Positions 26,301 to 36,100 of a stretch of 64,000 nt of DNA are shown piece by piece (position 1 is the first letter of the stretch; each line of letters starts with the position of its first letter). A program made the position numbers and the translations under genes. The notes beneath the pieces are model-generated. The model ran no database searches. It saw nothing but the letters and a program-made list of their open reading frames with translations, and was not told where the DNA came from. The DNA comes from Bretschneidera sinensis (Eukaryota > Streptophyta > Magnoliopsida > Brassicales > Akaniaceae), in contig CM043700.1 in the NCBI GenBank assembly GCA_023935145.1, forward strand, positions 40,962,620-41,026,619, read 5' to 3'.

Positions 26301-29300
26301 TGTTTCCAGGCCACAAGTATACTGAGGGACTTAATATTCATTTCAGGATTTAATGCACCTGATTAGTCAGAATCGTCACTCTGCGCTACATGAACAGGAA
26401 CTTTGCCGTTTTAGCGTATTGATGAAGTTGAGGTACACGACAGAACAACTTTTTTCCTTGTTTTTTGTTCCCTTTAATCTAAATCGTCAAACTTTTTTTT
26501 CTTTTGTTTTCATTATTGTTATATTGTGTTGCAATCAGCTCAAAGTGAGAGCTTTTCTACCATATTTTCTTTTGGCATTATTTCTGTTAATATTTTATGG
26601 AAATTTATAAAAAAAAGGTTGCTGATCAGAGTTTCACAAAAGCTGCACATGATAGTCAAAAGCTCAACTCTGTTGATTGGTTGTGTCTAAGGTCTTACTA
26701 CCTTCCACGGTCCTCTCCCCTTTAATTTGATGAGCATTAAACTTTTTACTTATAAAAAACAGTTGACCATGTCAAAACCTCTAGATAGCTTAATGTGCCA
26801 CTTTGCTTGCAACAGTTTTGGTTACCGAGGGGTTTAAGATACACACACACAAACATATACACATATATACATATATTAGAGAAACAGAATAAGGAGAGAG
26901 TGACCATGTAGTCATTGCATTTTATTCATTCCCAGGCATGGTGGTTATCGCATAGTTCTAATTTGGGAAGTGAAATTGCTGCCATGATTGATGTATGTAA
27001 TATCTGTTAATTGCTAGTTTTAGGTTCTTTAGTTTGAATGTGTGATTAACTTCTCTTCTTTTCTTTTTATCTTCCTCATAGAAGATGCCCAGGTGGTGGT
27101 AAAACTGATTATTTTGAGTCTCCAGACCTAGATTCAGGTTTCCAAAGGAACTTGAAACCTGTCTTCATGGTGAAGAGATGGATAGAAATTAAGGATGTCG
27201 GGGTGGAAAATAAGGGGATGTTAGTTAAGGGTGTTGGTAAGGGACTAAGAATTGGCAGAAAAAGAAAAAGAAAAAGAAAAAGAAAAAGAAAAGTGATGTA
27301 GGATAGATTTGTCTAATCTGCCTACAATAAAGTTTTTCTTGGGTTAGGGATCAGAAAATTTGGATTATTAGGGTTTAAATGGGTAGTTTATTGGTGTATC
27401 TTTTTATTTTATTTATTTTTTTGATAAGTGAAGAAGTATTGCAAAAATAGCATCAATGAGGTGCAACCCAACAAAGAGACTTTCTATAAGAAAGCGATTC
27501 CATGAACTCTATATGATGAAGTACATTTACAAAGAGGCACTATCTCTCTCCACATTCTCAAATTTCTTTTCAGCCAAGCCATCCACATGATGGAAAGAGG
27601 GATCAAAGCGATGACTTTCCTCTTTTCTTTAGAATCACGAATACCATTCCAAGCCCAAATTTCCTCAAGAACGAAACTGGCACAAACCCAAGAGAGAGCC
27701 ATTCCCAAAGTTGACCATTCCAAGGGCAACTAAGCAAAATGTGGTGGATGGATTTTGCTTCCTCCTCACAAAGGTAACATCGATTCACCAAAACTTTTCC
27801 TCTTTTTTGAAGATTGTCCATGGTCAAAATTCTTCCCAAATAGCCTCTCAAATCAGAAAAGCCACTTTAAAAGGGGCACAAGTCTTCCAAATAGCCTTCG
27901 AAGGAAAGTTTGAATTTCCTTCTAAAGGCAAAAGAAAGGTCTTTTTATACAATATTTACTTATATTTTTATTAGGCAAAGAAGGGCCTTTTAGAAGGAGA
28001 TAATTTCAAACTTCCCATCTGCCTTAAGGCACCATTTCACCCTATCCTCCCTTTGTGAATCAATCCTTGCTTGATAAATCTTCTCAAAAAGGTTTTCTAA
28101 TCCTTGGGTTTCCCGATCTTTAAAAGTATGAAGTTTGTTGGGTTTGTAAACCTACAATCTGTCTATCTGTTAACAGGTTTAGGGTTTGTATCTGATTTGG
28201 ATTGAAAATTATAAAGTGTGTTGGTGAAAAGTTGTGAGTTTGATGGAAGCAAAGTTGCTGTAATTTTCGTGTATCAAGGGAAAGAAGAATTATAAAAAGC
28301 ACAATGGGACTGTCTTGTACTCCACAAAGGTGAATGGTTCAGGCAATGATGGAATCTCTTGGGGGCTGTCTGTCATTGGACAGGTATATGGTTCATCTTA
28401 CAAGGTATTGAGGGGTAAACTTTTCATTTCTCTTCCTTCATAATGGATTTGGTTGTCATAAGAACCAACGAAAGTCAATTTCTTCATGCGGAAAACAATG
28501 TTGGGGAGAACTCTGTCCATGGATAATTTTAGAAAGACAAGGATGATCATCCTTGATTGGTGTTGTATGTGCAAGAACATTACGAGAGACTTTTGGAACA
28601 TGGTTTGTTCATTGTTTGGGATCCAGTGGGTTATGTCTAGGATTGTGGAGACTCTTCTGCACTCTTGGAGGGGTTACAGTAGGCATAATGGTTCAGACTT
28701 CAGAGATGTGGAAGTTGGTTCCACATTGCTTAATGTGGAGTGGTGTTGTATGTGCAAGAACATTACGAGAGACTTTTGGAACATGGTTTGTTCATTGTTT
28801 GGGATCCAGTGGGTTATGTCTAGGATTGTGGAGACTCTTCTGCACTCTTGGAGGGGTTACAGTAGGCATAATGGTTCAGACTTCAGAGATGTGGAAGTTG
28901 GTTCCACATTGCTTAATGTGGAGTACTTCTAGAGGGAGGAATACCAGAACTTATTATGTGGTGGAGCTCACTGTACCACAATTCAAGATGGATATTCTAA
29001 AAACTCTGTTTTATTGGATGAAGGCTCATGCTAGAGCTATTGCTGTCTCTGAGACCCCTTCTCTTCTTTTCTAGAATTTTTGGATTTCGTGAATTTTAGA
29101 CACTAGATCTTTTGTTGGGTCTTTTCTCTGTAAATTCCATGTGCACTTAGGGAGGCGCCTCTTTTTGCGCTTTTTAATTATAGTAATATTTAATATACAA
29201 AAAAGTATATATTTCTAAAGACTTTTAGCTGCTTGTCCTAATTCCTAAATCTACTAGGAATCAGAATCCAAATAGGAAACTAAATATTAATGACATAAAA

Positions 29301-32300
29301 ACCAACTATGACCTGAACAAAATGAACCTAAAACCCCTAGAAACTCTTACATTATGATTAGTATTATTGAAATACCCTTACTGTGCAAAAAAGCAGCAAA
29401 ATTGCATTCTGCCCCTGCTTAGAAAGCCCATATCTTGAAACTAATAATCCTAATTAAAAACTGATTAAAACATAAATGTCAACTAAATCTTCAAACCAAT
29501 ATAGGCTTCACATTCATCAAACATTGCGTATGGACAAGTTCATCAAAGATTATATAAAGGCTCAACATGATAAGAACGTAAGTTGCTGAACTTAAATAGG
29601 TTGGTTGTGCAGCAAAAGTCAACCTTTTCTTCTCTGTCAGATGTAGGCTTGAAATGTCTGCCTTTTGTGGTATATTAGCCTAATGTCACCTTGTGAATCA
29701 TGTAAAAAAGAAGAAAAGAAAAGATGAAGAGGAAAAAGCAGCTACCATCATCTCGAACATTTCTAAATTCAGTTGGTGTTTCTTTTTTGGTAGGTAAAAT
29801 TGTATTAAAAGCACCAAGGGTGGCTGGAACGTCCGTTAGATGAAGAAGAGGTTTTTAAGGCTCTTAAAGATTGTAATGGTGATAAAGCTCTAGGTCCGGA
29901 TGGATTCACTATGGCGTTCCTTATCCATAATTGGGAGGTTCTCAAAAAGGATGTTCTTCGGTTCTTTCCATAATTGGGAGGTTCTCAAAAAGGATGTTCT
30001 TCGGTTCTTTGAGGAGTTCTATTCCTCTGGGGAGTTTGTGACTAGTCTCAATGCCACGTTTATTGTGCTTATTCTGAAAAAGGTCGGGGCTTCCAATGTT
30101 AAAGACTTTCGGCCTATTAGCCTTATGGGGTGCATTTACAAACTCTTGTCTAAGGTTTTAACTTCTAGGTTGAAGGTCGTTTTGCATAAAGTGGTTAGTC
30201 CTTGTCAAAATGCTTTTGTTGCGGGGAGGCAAATTTTAGATGCCGTATTGATTGCTAACGAATTTATCGATGCCCATTTAAAGGATGGGGAAGAGGGGTG
30301 TTGTGCAAACTTGACATGGAAAAGGCATATGATCATTTATGTTGGAGTTTTGTCATCTACTTATTGAAAAGGATGGGTTTTGGTGAAAAGTGGTGCAAGT
30401 GGATTTTAAAATGCATTTCTTTGGTGTCCTTCTCTATCCTTGTTAATGGTAGCCCGATTGGTTATTTCAAAGCTTCAAGGGGCCTAAGACAAGGGGGTCC
30501 GTTGTCTCCTTTTCTATTTACTTTGGTTATGGAAGCATTTAGTAAGATGATAACAAAAGCAGATGATGGAGGTCTTTTGAGTGATTTCAAAGTAAGAAAT
30601 AATGGAACAAGTGTGAAGGTGTCCCATCACACTTTAGTCTTCTGTGGGGCAGAGGCTATTCAAATGTTGCATCTCCGAGGTGTACTCCTTTGCTTTGAAG
30701 CGGTTTCCGGGCTTAAGGTCAATCTTAACAAAAGTGATCTAATTCCTCTTGGAGAGGATATTAATGGTCGTTGTTGTAGTATGTGGCTCATATCGAGTGG
30801 AACACATGTACAGAGAAAGCAGGCTGATGCCAGTGTAAAGCGGAGTGGAACGGAATGAAACGACGGCATTAGCCTTTTTGGGCTTGGAATTTATTGTTTT
30901 ATTGGCAGGGACGATTAATAGGCTAGGGGTGTGGGAGCAACGGCCCCGCGGTATGGTACAAGGGTATTTGAGGAATTTTCTAATACCTCTATACGGTTAG
31001 GGTTAGTATAAATACATATGATATAATCCTACTTTGACATAGTGAAATTTAGCAACTACTTGCTTCCGTGGACGTAGGCATACTACCGAACCACGTTAAA
31101 TCTGTGTGTTTAATTACTTTCTTTCTCTCTCCCTTTGCTTTTTTGTACAATTCATCATAATTGTCGCACGTTTCACAACAGTCATCTTCTTGCAAACTTG
31201 TTGGGTTGCAAAGTGGGATCACTTCATATTACTTACCTTGGCCTCCTGCTTGGAGCTAAATTTAAAAGAAAGAGTGTTTGGAATCCGATTGTGGAAAGTT
31301 TCATAAAAAATTAGCTGGATGGAAAATCACTACCTTTCAAAAGGGGGAAGACTTACTCTTTTTAAGAGCTCTCTTTCTACCCTTCCTATCTACTTCATGT
31401 CTCTTTTCCCTTTTCCTTCTTCAGTGGCTAATCGGTTAGAGAGGATTCAAAAATGATTTCATTGGGGTAACACGGGAGAGGATGTTAAGTATCATTTGGT
31501 GAGATGGTGGGGTGGTTAAACAACATTTGGAGAAAGGAGGATTGGGTATTAAATCTCTTTCCTTATTAAATATGGAGGTTTCTAGTGGAGAGGGTCATCT
31601 TTGGAGAAAAATGGTGATTGCTAAGTATGGGCTAGATACTAATGGTTGGATGTCCAAGGAGGTGAACGAGGCTTATGGGGTGGGAGTTTGGAAATGGATT
31701 TGGAAAGGGTGGGAGGCTTTTATTCCTTATTTTTCGATTTTGGTTGGCAATAGTGAGAGAACCTGGCTTTGGTATGATATTTGGTTTGTGAAAACCCCTT
31801 CAACAGATCAATTTCTGGGAATTTTTAATATTGTGAGGACCAAAGATGCTCTTATTAGCTCTTGTGATTCCTTTACTTTTGATGGGGTTCTTTGGGATGT
31901 GCTGCTCATTCGTAATGTCCATGATTGAGAAGTTGGGGGATTGTTAGATTTCTTGAGACTTTATAGAATGTTAGAATGGATGGGAGTAAAGAAGACATGG
32001 CTAGATGGGGTGCTAATCCGGATAAAGGTTTTGAGGTGAGGTGTTGCTATAAGATTTTGTCTAATGGGGATCAATTGGTTGCATCTCCTAATTTCCTCTG
32101 GAAAGCAATTTGGTGCTCCCATGTTTCTAAGAAAGTAAGTTTTTTTGTTTGGGAAGCTTCTTGGAAGAAAATTCTTACCATTGATAATTTGCAAAGAAGG
32201 GGGAGAGTTATTGTTAATAGATGTTTTATTTGCAAGACATGCAACGAGTCCGGTTTTCAACTTTTATTGGAATGCCCGTTGGCTAGAAGCTTATGGGAGA

Positions 32301-35300
32301 TGTCCTATAAGATTTTGGGGATTTCTTGGTAGTAGTGGGTACCGTCAAAGTTGAAGTTTGGGCTTGGAGTGGATTGCAAGTGCCAAAGGAAGTCAAAAAA
32401 GCTTATTCTTTGATTCCGCACTCGATTTTTTGGCTAGTGTGGAATGAAAGAAATCATAGAGCCTTCGATGGACGTGAGAGAAGTTTTGTTATCATTAGAG
32501 ATAGATGGCTAAATCCTCTTAATTTTTTTATTAAAGAAAATTTCTTTGTAAATAATCTTGACCTTTTAGATTTTGTGGATTTTCTCTCATGTAATTAGTC
32601 TTTAGCTTTGAGTTGCACCCTTTTGGTGCTCCGTTTTTCTTAATAATATTTCTTTACTTATAAAAAAAGCACCAAGGGGGTGCAATCCAAAACTAAATTC
32701 TATTGGTGTTTAAATTTTAAAAAATTTAATGTTGAAGTTTTCCATTTGTAATTGTATGATTACAATCATTTCATGTTTCTCTTTTCCTTGCCAGGCACCA
32801 GGTCAATCATTTTGTATCTACACTACAGCAATATGTGCAGTCACATTTATCACATGTATCATGGTGCAAGTTTCTTCACTCCCTTAAACATAAGGTTCGG
32901 CGCAGCATGTTTGCCCTCCATATTTGATTTTATTTTGCTCAAGGCACTTTAATATTACCGTGTACATGTAATATTTTGAGAAGTAAATTGAGCTTGTTTT
33001 TAATCGCCCCTTGTAACTTTGTGCCTGATAGTTGAATGTGAATGCTTTTAGGACATAAATAACATAGAACACAATTTAGTGCCATTTCTAATTTTCAGTT
33101 ATATTATATTTTTTTGACATGGTTGAGTTGCATACCAGCTTTACTATTTAACATAGACTCTTTTTGAGATGAGTTTCATTATTTTGTTAATCCACGATAC
33201 TAACAATATTATTGTTGTTCTTGTGCTTGTAGAAAGAAAATATCTAAATGTCATTGATATACATGTATGATCTTTATATTTTAAGCTTAGTTTCTTTTTC
33301 ATTGGCTTTTTCCAGCAAAAAAGTCAAAAGATCTTTATATTTTCAACAATATCCTTTATTTTTACTTGCTTCTGGTTCTTTTAGGTCAAAGACATGATGG
33401 ATATTGAGTCGGTGCATATGGCATACCTAACTGAATCTCTGCACATGTAAGTTCGGGTTTTGTTCTTAACTGAAATTTGAATGCCATTTTCTTTATATTT
33501 AAGAAAAATGCAGAATATTGTTCCTTCTGACAACTTCTTCAGGATTTTACCACCTCAATCCCCTAGGATCCAAGTATTTAATTTTGACCTCCTGTTGAGA
33601 AATGTCTTCAGCTCCTGAGTCACTGTTGGATTATAACTTGTCACATCTTATCACAACATAAATTGTTATTGTAGCTATACCATCATTAGTAATAAAACAT
33701 GTCAAAAACTGTGTTTAAGATGCTTACTTAAATTAAGACGGTGCTTTCATGGTTAGAAATAGAGGTGAAAAAAGTTCACTTGACCTGGAAACCTGTCTCT
33801 TTCTGACAAACCCTAAACCTGACCAACATGAATTTGAAAATGATATTAAAATAATATGATTCGAACTCGAACAACCCAAAGCCTGAACTGACCCAAAATC
33901 ACCCATATATATTTTTTAAGTTGCTTTAATTTGGTACATTTGAAAAAGAATAAATATTCATATAATAAAAACTTCAAAATGTTGAACATGTATCAACTTG
34001 GCATAATGTTAAATTCTAATTTTTTTGCTATCAAGTACAAAAGTTTTGTGTGTATACAATATAATATACCTTTAATAGTAAACACATATTATAACACTTG
34101 AATATTTTCTTTTAAATTTATAGTCTATACTTTTTTGACAGGAATTTAGCATGTTTAATTAAATAGAAAAGAAAGAATAGACTATGTAACTCATGTTGGA
34201 AGCTGGAAGTCAATAATTGTTTTGATCCCCGCCCACACCAACCACCCCCCCCCCCCCCTCTCCTCTTTCTGATTGAAGGGGTTCAAAGTTTCTCAAGGTT
34301 CATGTCTGATTCAATTCTTGGGTAACGCTTTAGCAACATCTGTGTTTCACCATGCATTTATGTGCACCCTTTTTTGGCTTTCCTTTATTGTGTTCTTGAA
34401 TTTTAGTTGACAGCTATTTTAAGCGTCACAGATGCTTCCTCTCTGATGAAACATGGGCCACAGCTAGCATTATTGAAAGCATTTTACAATGTGCATTAGA
34501 CTTCCGGTCTTGTCTTACTGGAGGCATATGGGATGTGGGCCTAGGTCAAGGCGATTTACTGGGTGAACTTTCTAGAATCAATATATCCCAGGTAATTCTC
34601 ACATCTGTATTTATTGCCTGCAAGTTTGAAATGCACTTTGTTTCAAGAGGAATGGGAGAGCAACAAATTTTTATTTACTGGATTTGGGGATGAGGGTCAC
34701 TGTGTAAGATCTTGCATGACATTCAAAAATAGCAAATTTACTACACATCTTATATGCTTAATATTTGCTTGTTCTTGTGTATTTGAAAAAAATTGTGATA
34801 TTGTCTTTGATAGTCAACCAAAGCCATCTGTTATTGTTAATGCACATCAATCTTTTGATGCTCATTTCCAGATTATATTCTGTTGAATTCATGATTTTAC
34901 TACCACTAATAATCAATGTTGGACACTTCAATTGGCTGGTTGGCATCATGGAGATTCTTGGTTGTTCTGAATTTAATAATTTAAGAAATTTTCCTTGAAG
35001 TTAAAAATCTTTATCGACAATGCGTAAAAAGAGATTCACTAAATTAGAGGCAGTTATTGTCCTTGGTGAATTACTAAAGCTGCTCGATAAGTCGTGAACT
35101 CATGCTTATATTAGGTGTATTTGTATGTGAATAATGCTGAATACTTTTTGCTAGGCAAATAAACATGCACGACTTGCAACCTCACCATCTGCCCTATAAG
35201 GAATAGGAAAATCATTATTTTGGTGATTTATGACGGTGGTGTAGTTCTCATTCATCTTGGGTATTGACAGGGAAATCTTGATAAGTCGTGAACTCATGCT

Positions 35301-36100
35301 TATATTAGGTGTATTTGTATGTGAATAATGCTGAATACTTTTTGCTAGGCAAATAAACATGCACGAACTGCAACTTCACCATCTGCTCTATAAGGAATAG
35401 GAAAATCATTATTTTGGAGATTTATGACGGTGGTGTAGTTCTCATTCATCTTGGGTATGACAGGGAAATCTTAATAAGTCGTAAACTCATGCTTATATTA
35501 GGTGTATTTGTATGTGAATAATGCTGAATACTTTTTGCTAGGCAAATAAACATGCACGACCTGCAACCTCACCATCTGCCCGAGTTTTATCGGGGGAGGA
35601 GAAGCCGTTAGGCCCAAAGGCCTTTGGAAATGCAGAGTATCAATTTATTTTTGTAGAAAATTATGTCTCTGCAGTTGTGTTAGAACTATGTCTGCATATA
35701 TCCTCCAAATTAGCAGCCTAAACAAGTCTAAATCACCTGGAAGCTCTCCAGTAAGCATATTACTGGATTTTAAGAGAAATTCCATTTAAAACTTTAATTT
35801 GGCCTTTTTCTTTTTCATTTATTGACCGCGGAAGAGCGAAGTAACTTCAATTTCTCAAAAAATTTAGAACAATAGTTGTTGAGAGAACCTCCAGTTACTG
35901 GCCTACTAATTAACTACGTTTTTCAGGTGCTGGCCATAAAGCAAAAGTTCGACAAAAATCTGAAAGAATTGCATATATACTATCTCAAATCACCTAAACA
36001 TGGGGAGTTTGGGCTTTCCCGCTTCTGGGGATATCTGAACTACAACGAATATTACTCAGATGTTGGCAATGAAATGAGCCACTATGCTTTTGTAGTCTAA
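17353..36100 (+). CDS. GCP5: Gamma-tubulin complex component 5 (Spc97/Spc98 family), 14 exons
   Basis: Splice model: 17353-17508, 18783-19499, 20064-20261, 20377-20688, 21827-21912, 22106-23290, 23425-23566, 23673-23832, 23947-24110, 26347-26432, 32795-32894, 33385-33446, 34432-34591, 35927-36100. All introns are GT-AG and phases agree, giving 1,233 residues. The N-terminus (WLFEKLKVEDPWLPPRTWES) and the segments RALLKFLFLRSFEPYCGFIR (GRIP1 region, about 295) and VDWPISIILTPGALKIYADI (GRIP2 region, about 1000) identify GCP5. Exon 6 encodes a long acidic, serine-rich insert (about 490-885) between the two conserved halves. GCP5 helps build the gamma-tubulin ring complex that nucleates microtubules. 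Intron 10 is 6,362 bases and full of L1 debris; introns 9 and 13 hold a hAT-like element and a tandem array. No stop or frameshift interrupts the exons, so the gene looks functional. The protein ends SHYAFVV. Confidence 0.9.
17956..18008 (+). mobile_element. L1 3'-end stub in GCP5 intron 1
   Basis: GGTTGCACCCTTTGGTGTC followed by TTTTATACAATTTTTACTTA and an A-rich tail matches the terminus of the larger L1 at 32612-32664. Only the 3' terminus is present, as expected from strong 5' truncation during target-primed reverse transcription. Confidence 0.65.
21180..21362 (+). mobile_element. L1 3' fragment in GCP5 intron 4
   Basis: The right end reads GGCACCCCCTTGGTGTC, a T-rich spacer, then ACTATAAAAAAAAG, the same terminal layout as the other L1 stubs in the window. 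The 120 bases upstream (GGATGGGTGGTTGCA onward) probably belong to the same element's 3' untranslated region. The left edge is uncertain. Confidence 0.6.
24269..24836. repeat. Imperfect tandem duplication in GCP5 intron 9
   Basis: A segment beginning GGTAGACCACTGATTC (24271) recurs at 24588. Both copies run through GAGTCAATTACTTTGTTTGG and end with TAAAATATTTAGGTG. The second copy lacks about 60 bases found in the middle of the first. Copies are roughly 300 and 250 bases long and differ by scattered substitutions. Confidence 0.85.
24902..25676. mobile_element. hAT-like non-autonomous element in GCP5 intron 9
   Basis: The left terminus TAGGGATGTAAACG and the right terminus, read on the opposite strand as TATGGGTGCAAACA, form an imperfect inverted pair. 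They are flanked by AACATCTG (24894-24901) and AACACATG (25677-25684), an 8-base duplication with two mismatches; 8 bases is the hAT size. Both ends are rich in AGCTCG/CGAGCT words. There is no transposase frame. A small L1-like stub (GGCACCCCATTGGTGCC near 25285) sits inside it. The superfamily is inferred from duplication length and termini. Confidence 0.65.
25765..26110 (-). mobile_element. L1 3' fragment in GCP5 intron 9
   Basis: On the minus strand the segment ends with a GGCATCCTCTTGGTGCC hairpin-like word and TTAATAATATTTTTACTTGTG, the L1 terminus seen elsewhere. Its inner part, including AAGCCCAAATTTTACC near 26070 on the plus strand, aligns with AAGCCCAAATTTCCTC at 27652 in the next L1 copy. 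No frame survives. Confidence 0.65.
27258..27294. repeat. (AAAAAG)n microsatellite
   Basis: About six uninterrupted hexanucleotide units lie in GCP5 intron 10. Confidence 0.95.
27415..28110 (-). mobile_element. L1 3' portion (zf-RVT region) in GCP5 intron 10
   Basis: On the minus strand, two overlapping frames preserve the zinc-finger-like C-terminal domain of plant L1 ORF2: LGRILTMDNLQKRGKVLVNR, CYLCEEEAKSIHHILLSC, and then IWAWNGIRDSKEKRKVIALI with PLSIMWMAWLKRNLRMW. A frameshift separates them. The 3' terminus (GGGTTGCACCTCATTGATGC and an A-rich tail, read on the minus strand) lies at 27415-27480. The element is 5' truncated and is interrupted near 27940 by a tiny further L1 stub. Confidence 0.8.
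27940..27972 (+). mobile_element. 33-bp L1 stub inserted in the minus-strand L1
   Basis: TCTTTTTATACAATATTTAC and a T/A-rich tail match only the last bases of the L1 3' terminus. The stub is flanked by AGGCAAAAGAAAGG (27926-27939) and AGGCAAAGAAGGG (27973-27985), a target-site duplication with small indels. This would be an extremely 5'-truncated insertion. Confidence 0.55.
28440..29205 (+). mobile_element. L1 zf-RVT fragment with internal tandem duplication, GCP5 intron 10
   Basis: The plus strand encodes MLGRTLSMDNFRKTRMIILD followed by WCCMCKN, the L1 ORF2 C-terminal zinc-finger-like motif, and later LFYWMKAHARAIAVS in another frame. Between them a 183-base block occurs twice in tandem. 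The 3' terminus (GGCGCCTCTTTTTGCGC then TTTTTAATTATAG) is a different hairpin from that of the neighbouring L1s, so this is a separate L1 subfamily. Confidence 0.75.
28558..28923. repeat. Perfect tandem duplication, 2 x 183 bp
   Basis: Copy 1 (28558-28740) and copy 2 (28741-28923) appear identical base for base. The period is a multiple of three, so the L1 reading frame passes through both copies, ending in the same phase. Perfect identity means a recent duplication or an assembly artefact. Confidence 0.95.
29765..29820 (-). mobile_element. Left half of an older L1 stub split by the next L1
   Basis: On the minus strand this piece reads CCCTTGGTGCTTTTAATACA and continues ATTTTACCTACC, the L1 3' terminus. 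Its other half lies at 32665-32711. The whole stub is flanked by AAATTCAGTTGGTGTTT (29765-29781) and AAATTCTATTGGTGTTT (32695-32711), a 17-base target-site duplication with two mismatches. Confidence 0.7.
29925..30010. repeat. 43-bp tandem duplication within the L1
   Basis: CCATAATTGGGAGGTTCTCA onward occurs twice in direct succession (29925-29967 and 29968-30010). Because 43 is not a multiple of three, it breaks the reverse transcriptase frame. Confidence 0.95.
30772..31180 (+). repeat. Copia-type solo LTR inside the L1
   Basis: The 409-base block starts TGTTGTAGTATG and ends TTTCACAACA, so TGTTGT and ACAACA form perfect 6-base inverted termini. Flanks are GTCGT (30767-30771) and GTCAT (31181-31185), a 5-base duplication with one mismatch. 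L1 coding similarity stops at its left edge and resumes in the same frame at its right edge. It holds a TATA-like TATAAATACATATG near 31010 and the word GGCATACTACCGAACCACG, common near the end of copia LTRs. No internal retrotransposon sequence remains, so this is a recombined solo LTR. Confidence 0.85.
32665..32711 (-). mobile_element. Right half of the split L1 stub
   Basis: AAAAGCACCAAGGGGGTGCA, read on the minus strand as TGCACCCCCTTGGTGCTTTT, is the conserved L1 3' hairpin word. It completes the stub at 29765-29820, and is followed by the right-hand 17-base target-site duplication (32695-32711). The first 14 bases are also the duplication made by the younger L1. Confidence 0.7.
33745..34060. 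repeat. Dispersed AT-rich repeat in GCP5 intron 12
   Basis: Words such as AAACCTGTCTC, AACCTGACCAAC, AACTCGAACAACCC and GAACTGACCC form a decayed repeat of the kind seen in small plant transposons, followed by AT-rich DNA. No termini could be fixed. Confidence 0.3.
34245..34258. repeat. C14 homopolymer
   Basis: Fourteen consecutive C bases in GCP5 intron 12; length is likely to vary between individuals and between assemblies. Confidence 0.95.
35087..35580. repeat. Tandem array of about 2.5 units, 193-194 bp each, in GCP5 intron 13
   Basis: The start word GTCGTGAACTCATGCTTATA occurs at 35091 and 35285, and with one change at 35478. Each unit runs through GCTAGGCAAATAAACATGCA and CATTATTTTGG; the third stops after CTCACCATCTGCCC at about 35580. 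Copies differ at only a few positions, so the amplification is recent. No coding sequence. Confidence 0.95.

Larger units (their letters stand above)
29821..32664 (+). pseudogene. 5'-truncated L1 LINE with degenerate reverse transcriptase, GCP5 intron 10
   Basis: The element starts inside the reverse transcriptase region (LDEEEVFKALKDCNGDKALG) and keeps recognisable blocks: VKDFRPISLMGCIYKLLSKV, LDMEKAYDHLCW, SRGLRQGGPLSPFLFTLVME, a C-terminal domain, and the zf-RVT motif (LTIDNLQRRGRVIVNRCFIC). It is dead: there is a 43-base tandem duplication (29925-30010) that shifts the frame, another frameshift near 30300, an in-frame loss of the FADD active-site motif near 30625, and later stops. It ends at an A-rich tail near 32664. 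AAAAGCACCAAGGG flanks it at 29807-29820 and 32665-32678 (14 bases, perfect). A solo LTR sits inside at 30772-31180. Confidence 0.9.

Noticed and set aside
34407..34431. First AG (34405-34406) as the acceptor of GCP5 exon 13.
   Set aside because: It puts the following sequence out of frame with exon 12 and produces a stop; the acceptor ending at 34431 keeps the frame and the family sequence.
35087..35580. Array considered as CRISPR-like or a satellite.
   Set aside because: Units are nearly identical over their whole length, with no separate spacers, and this is a plant intron; it is a plain tandem duplication.
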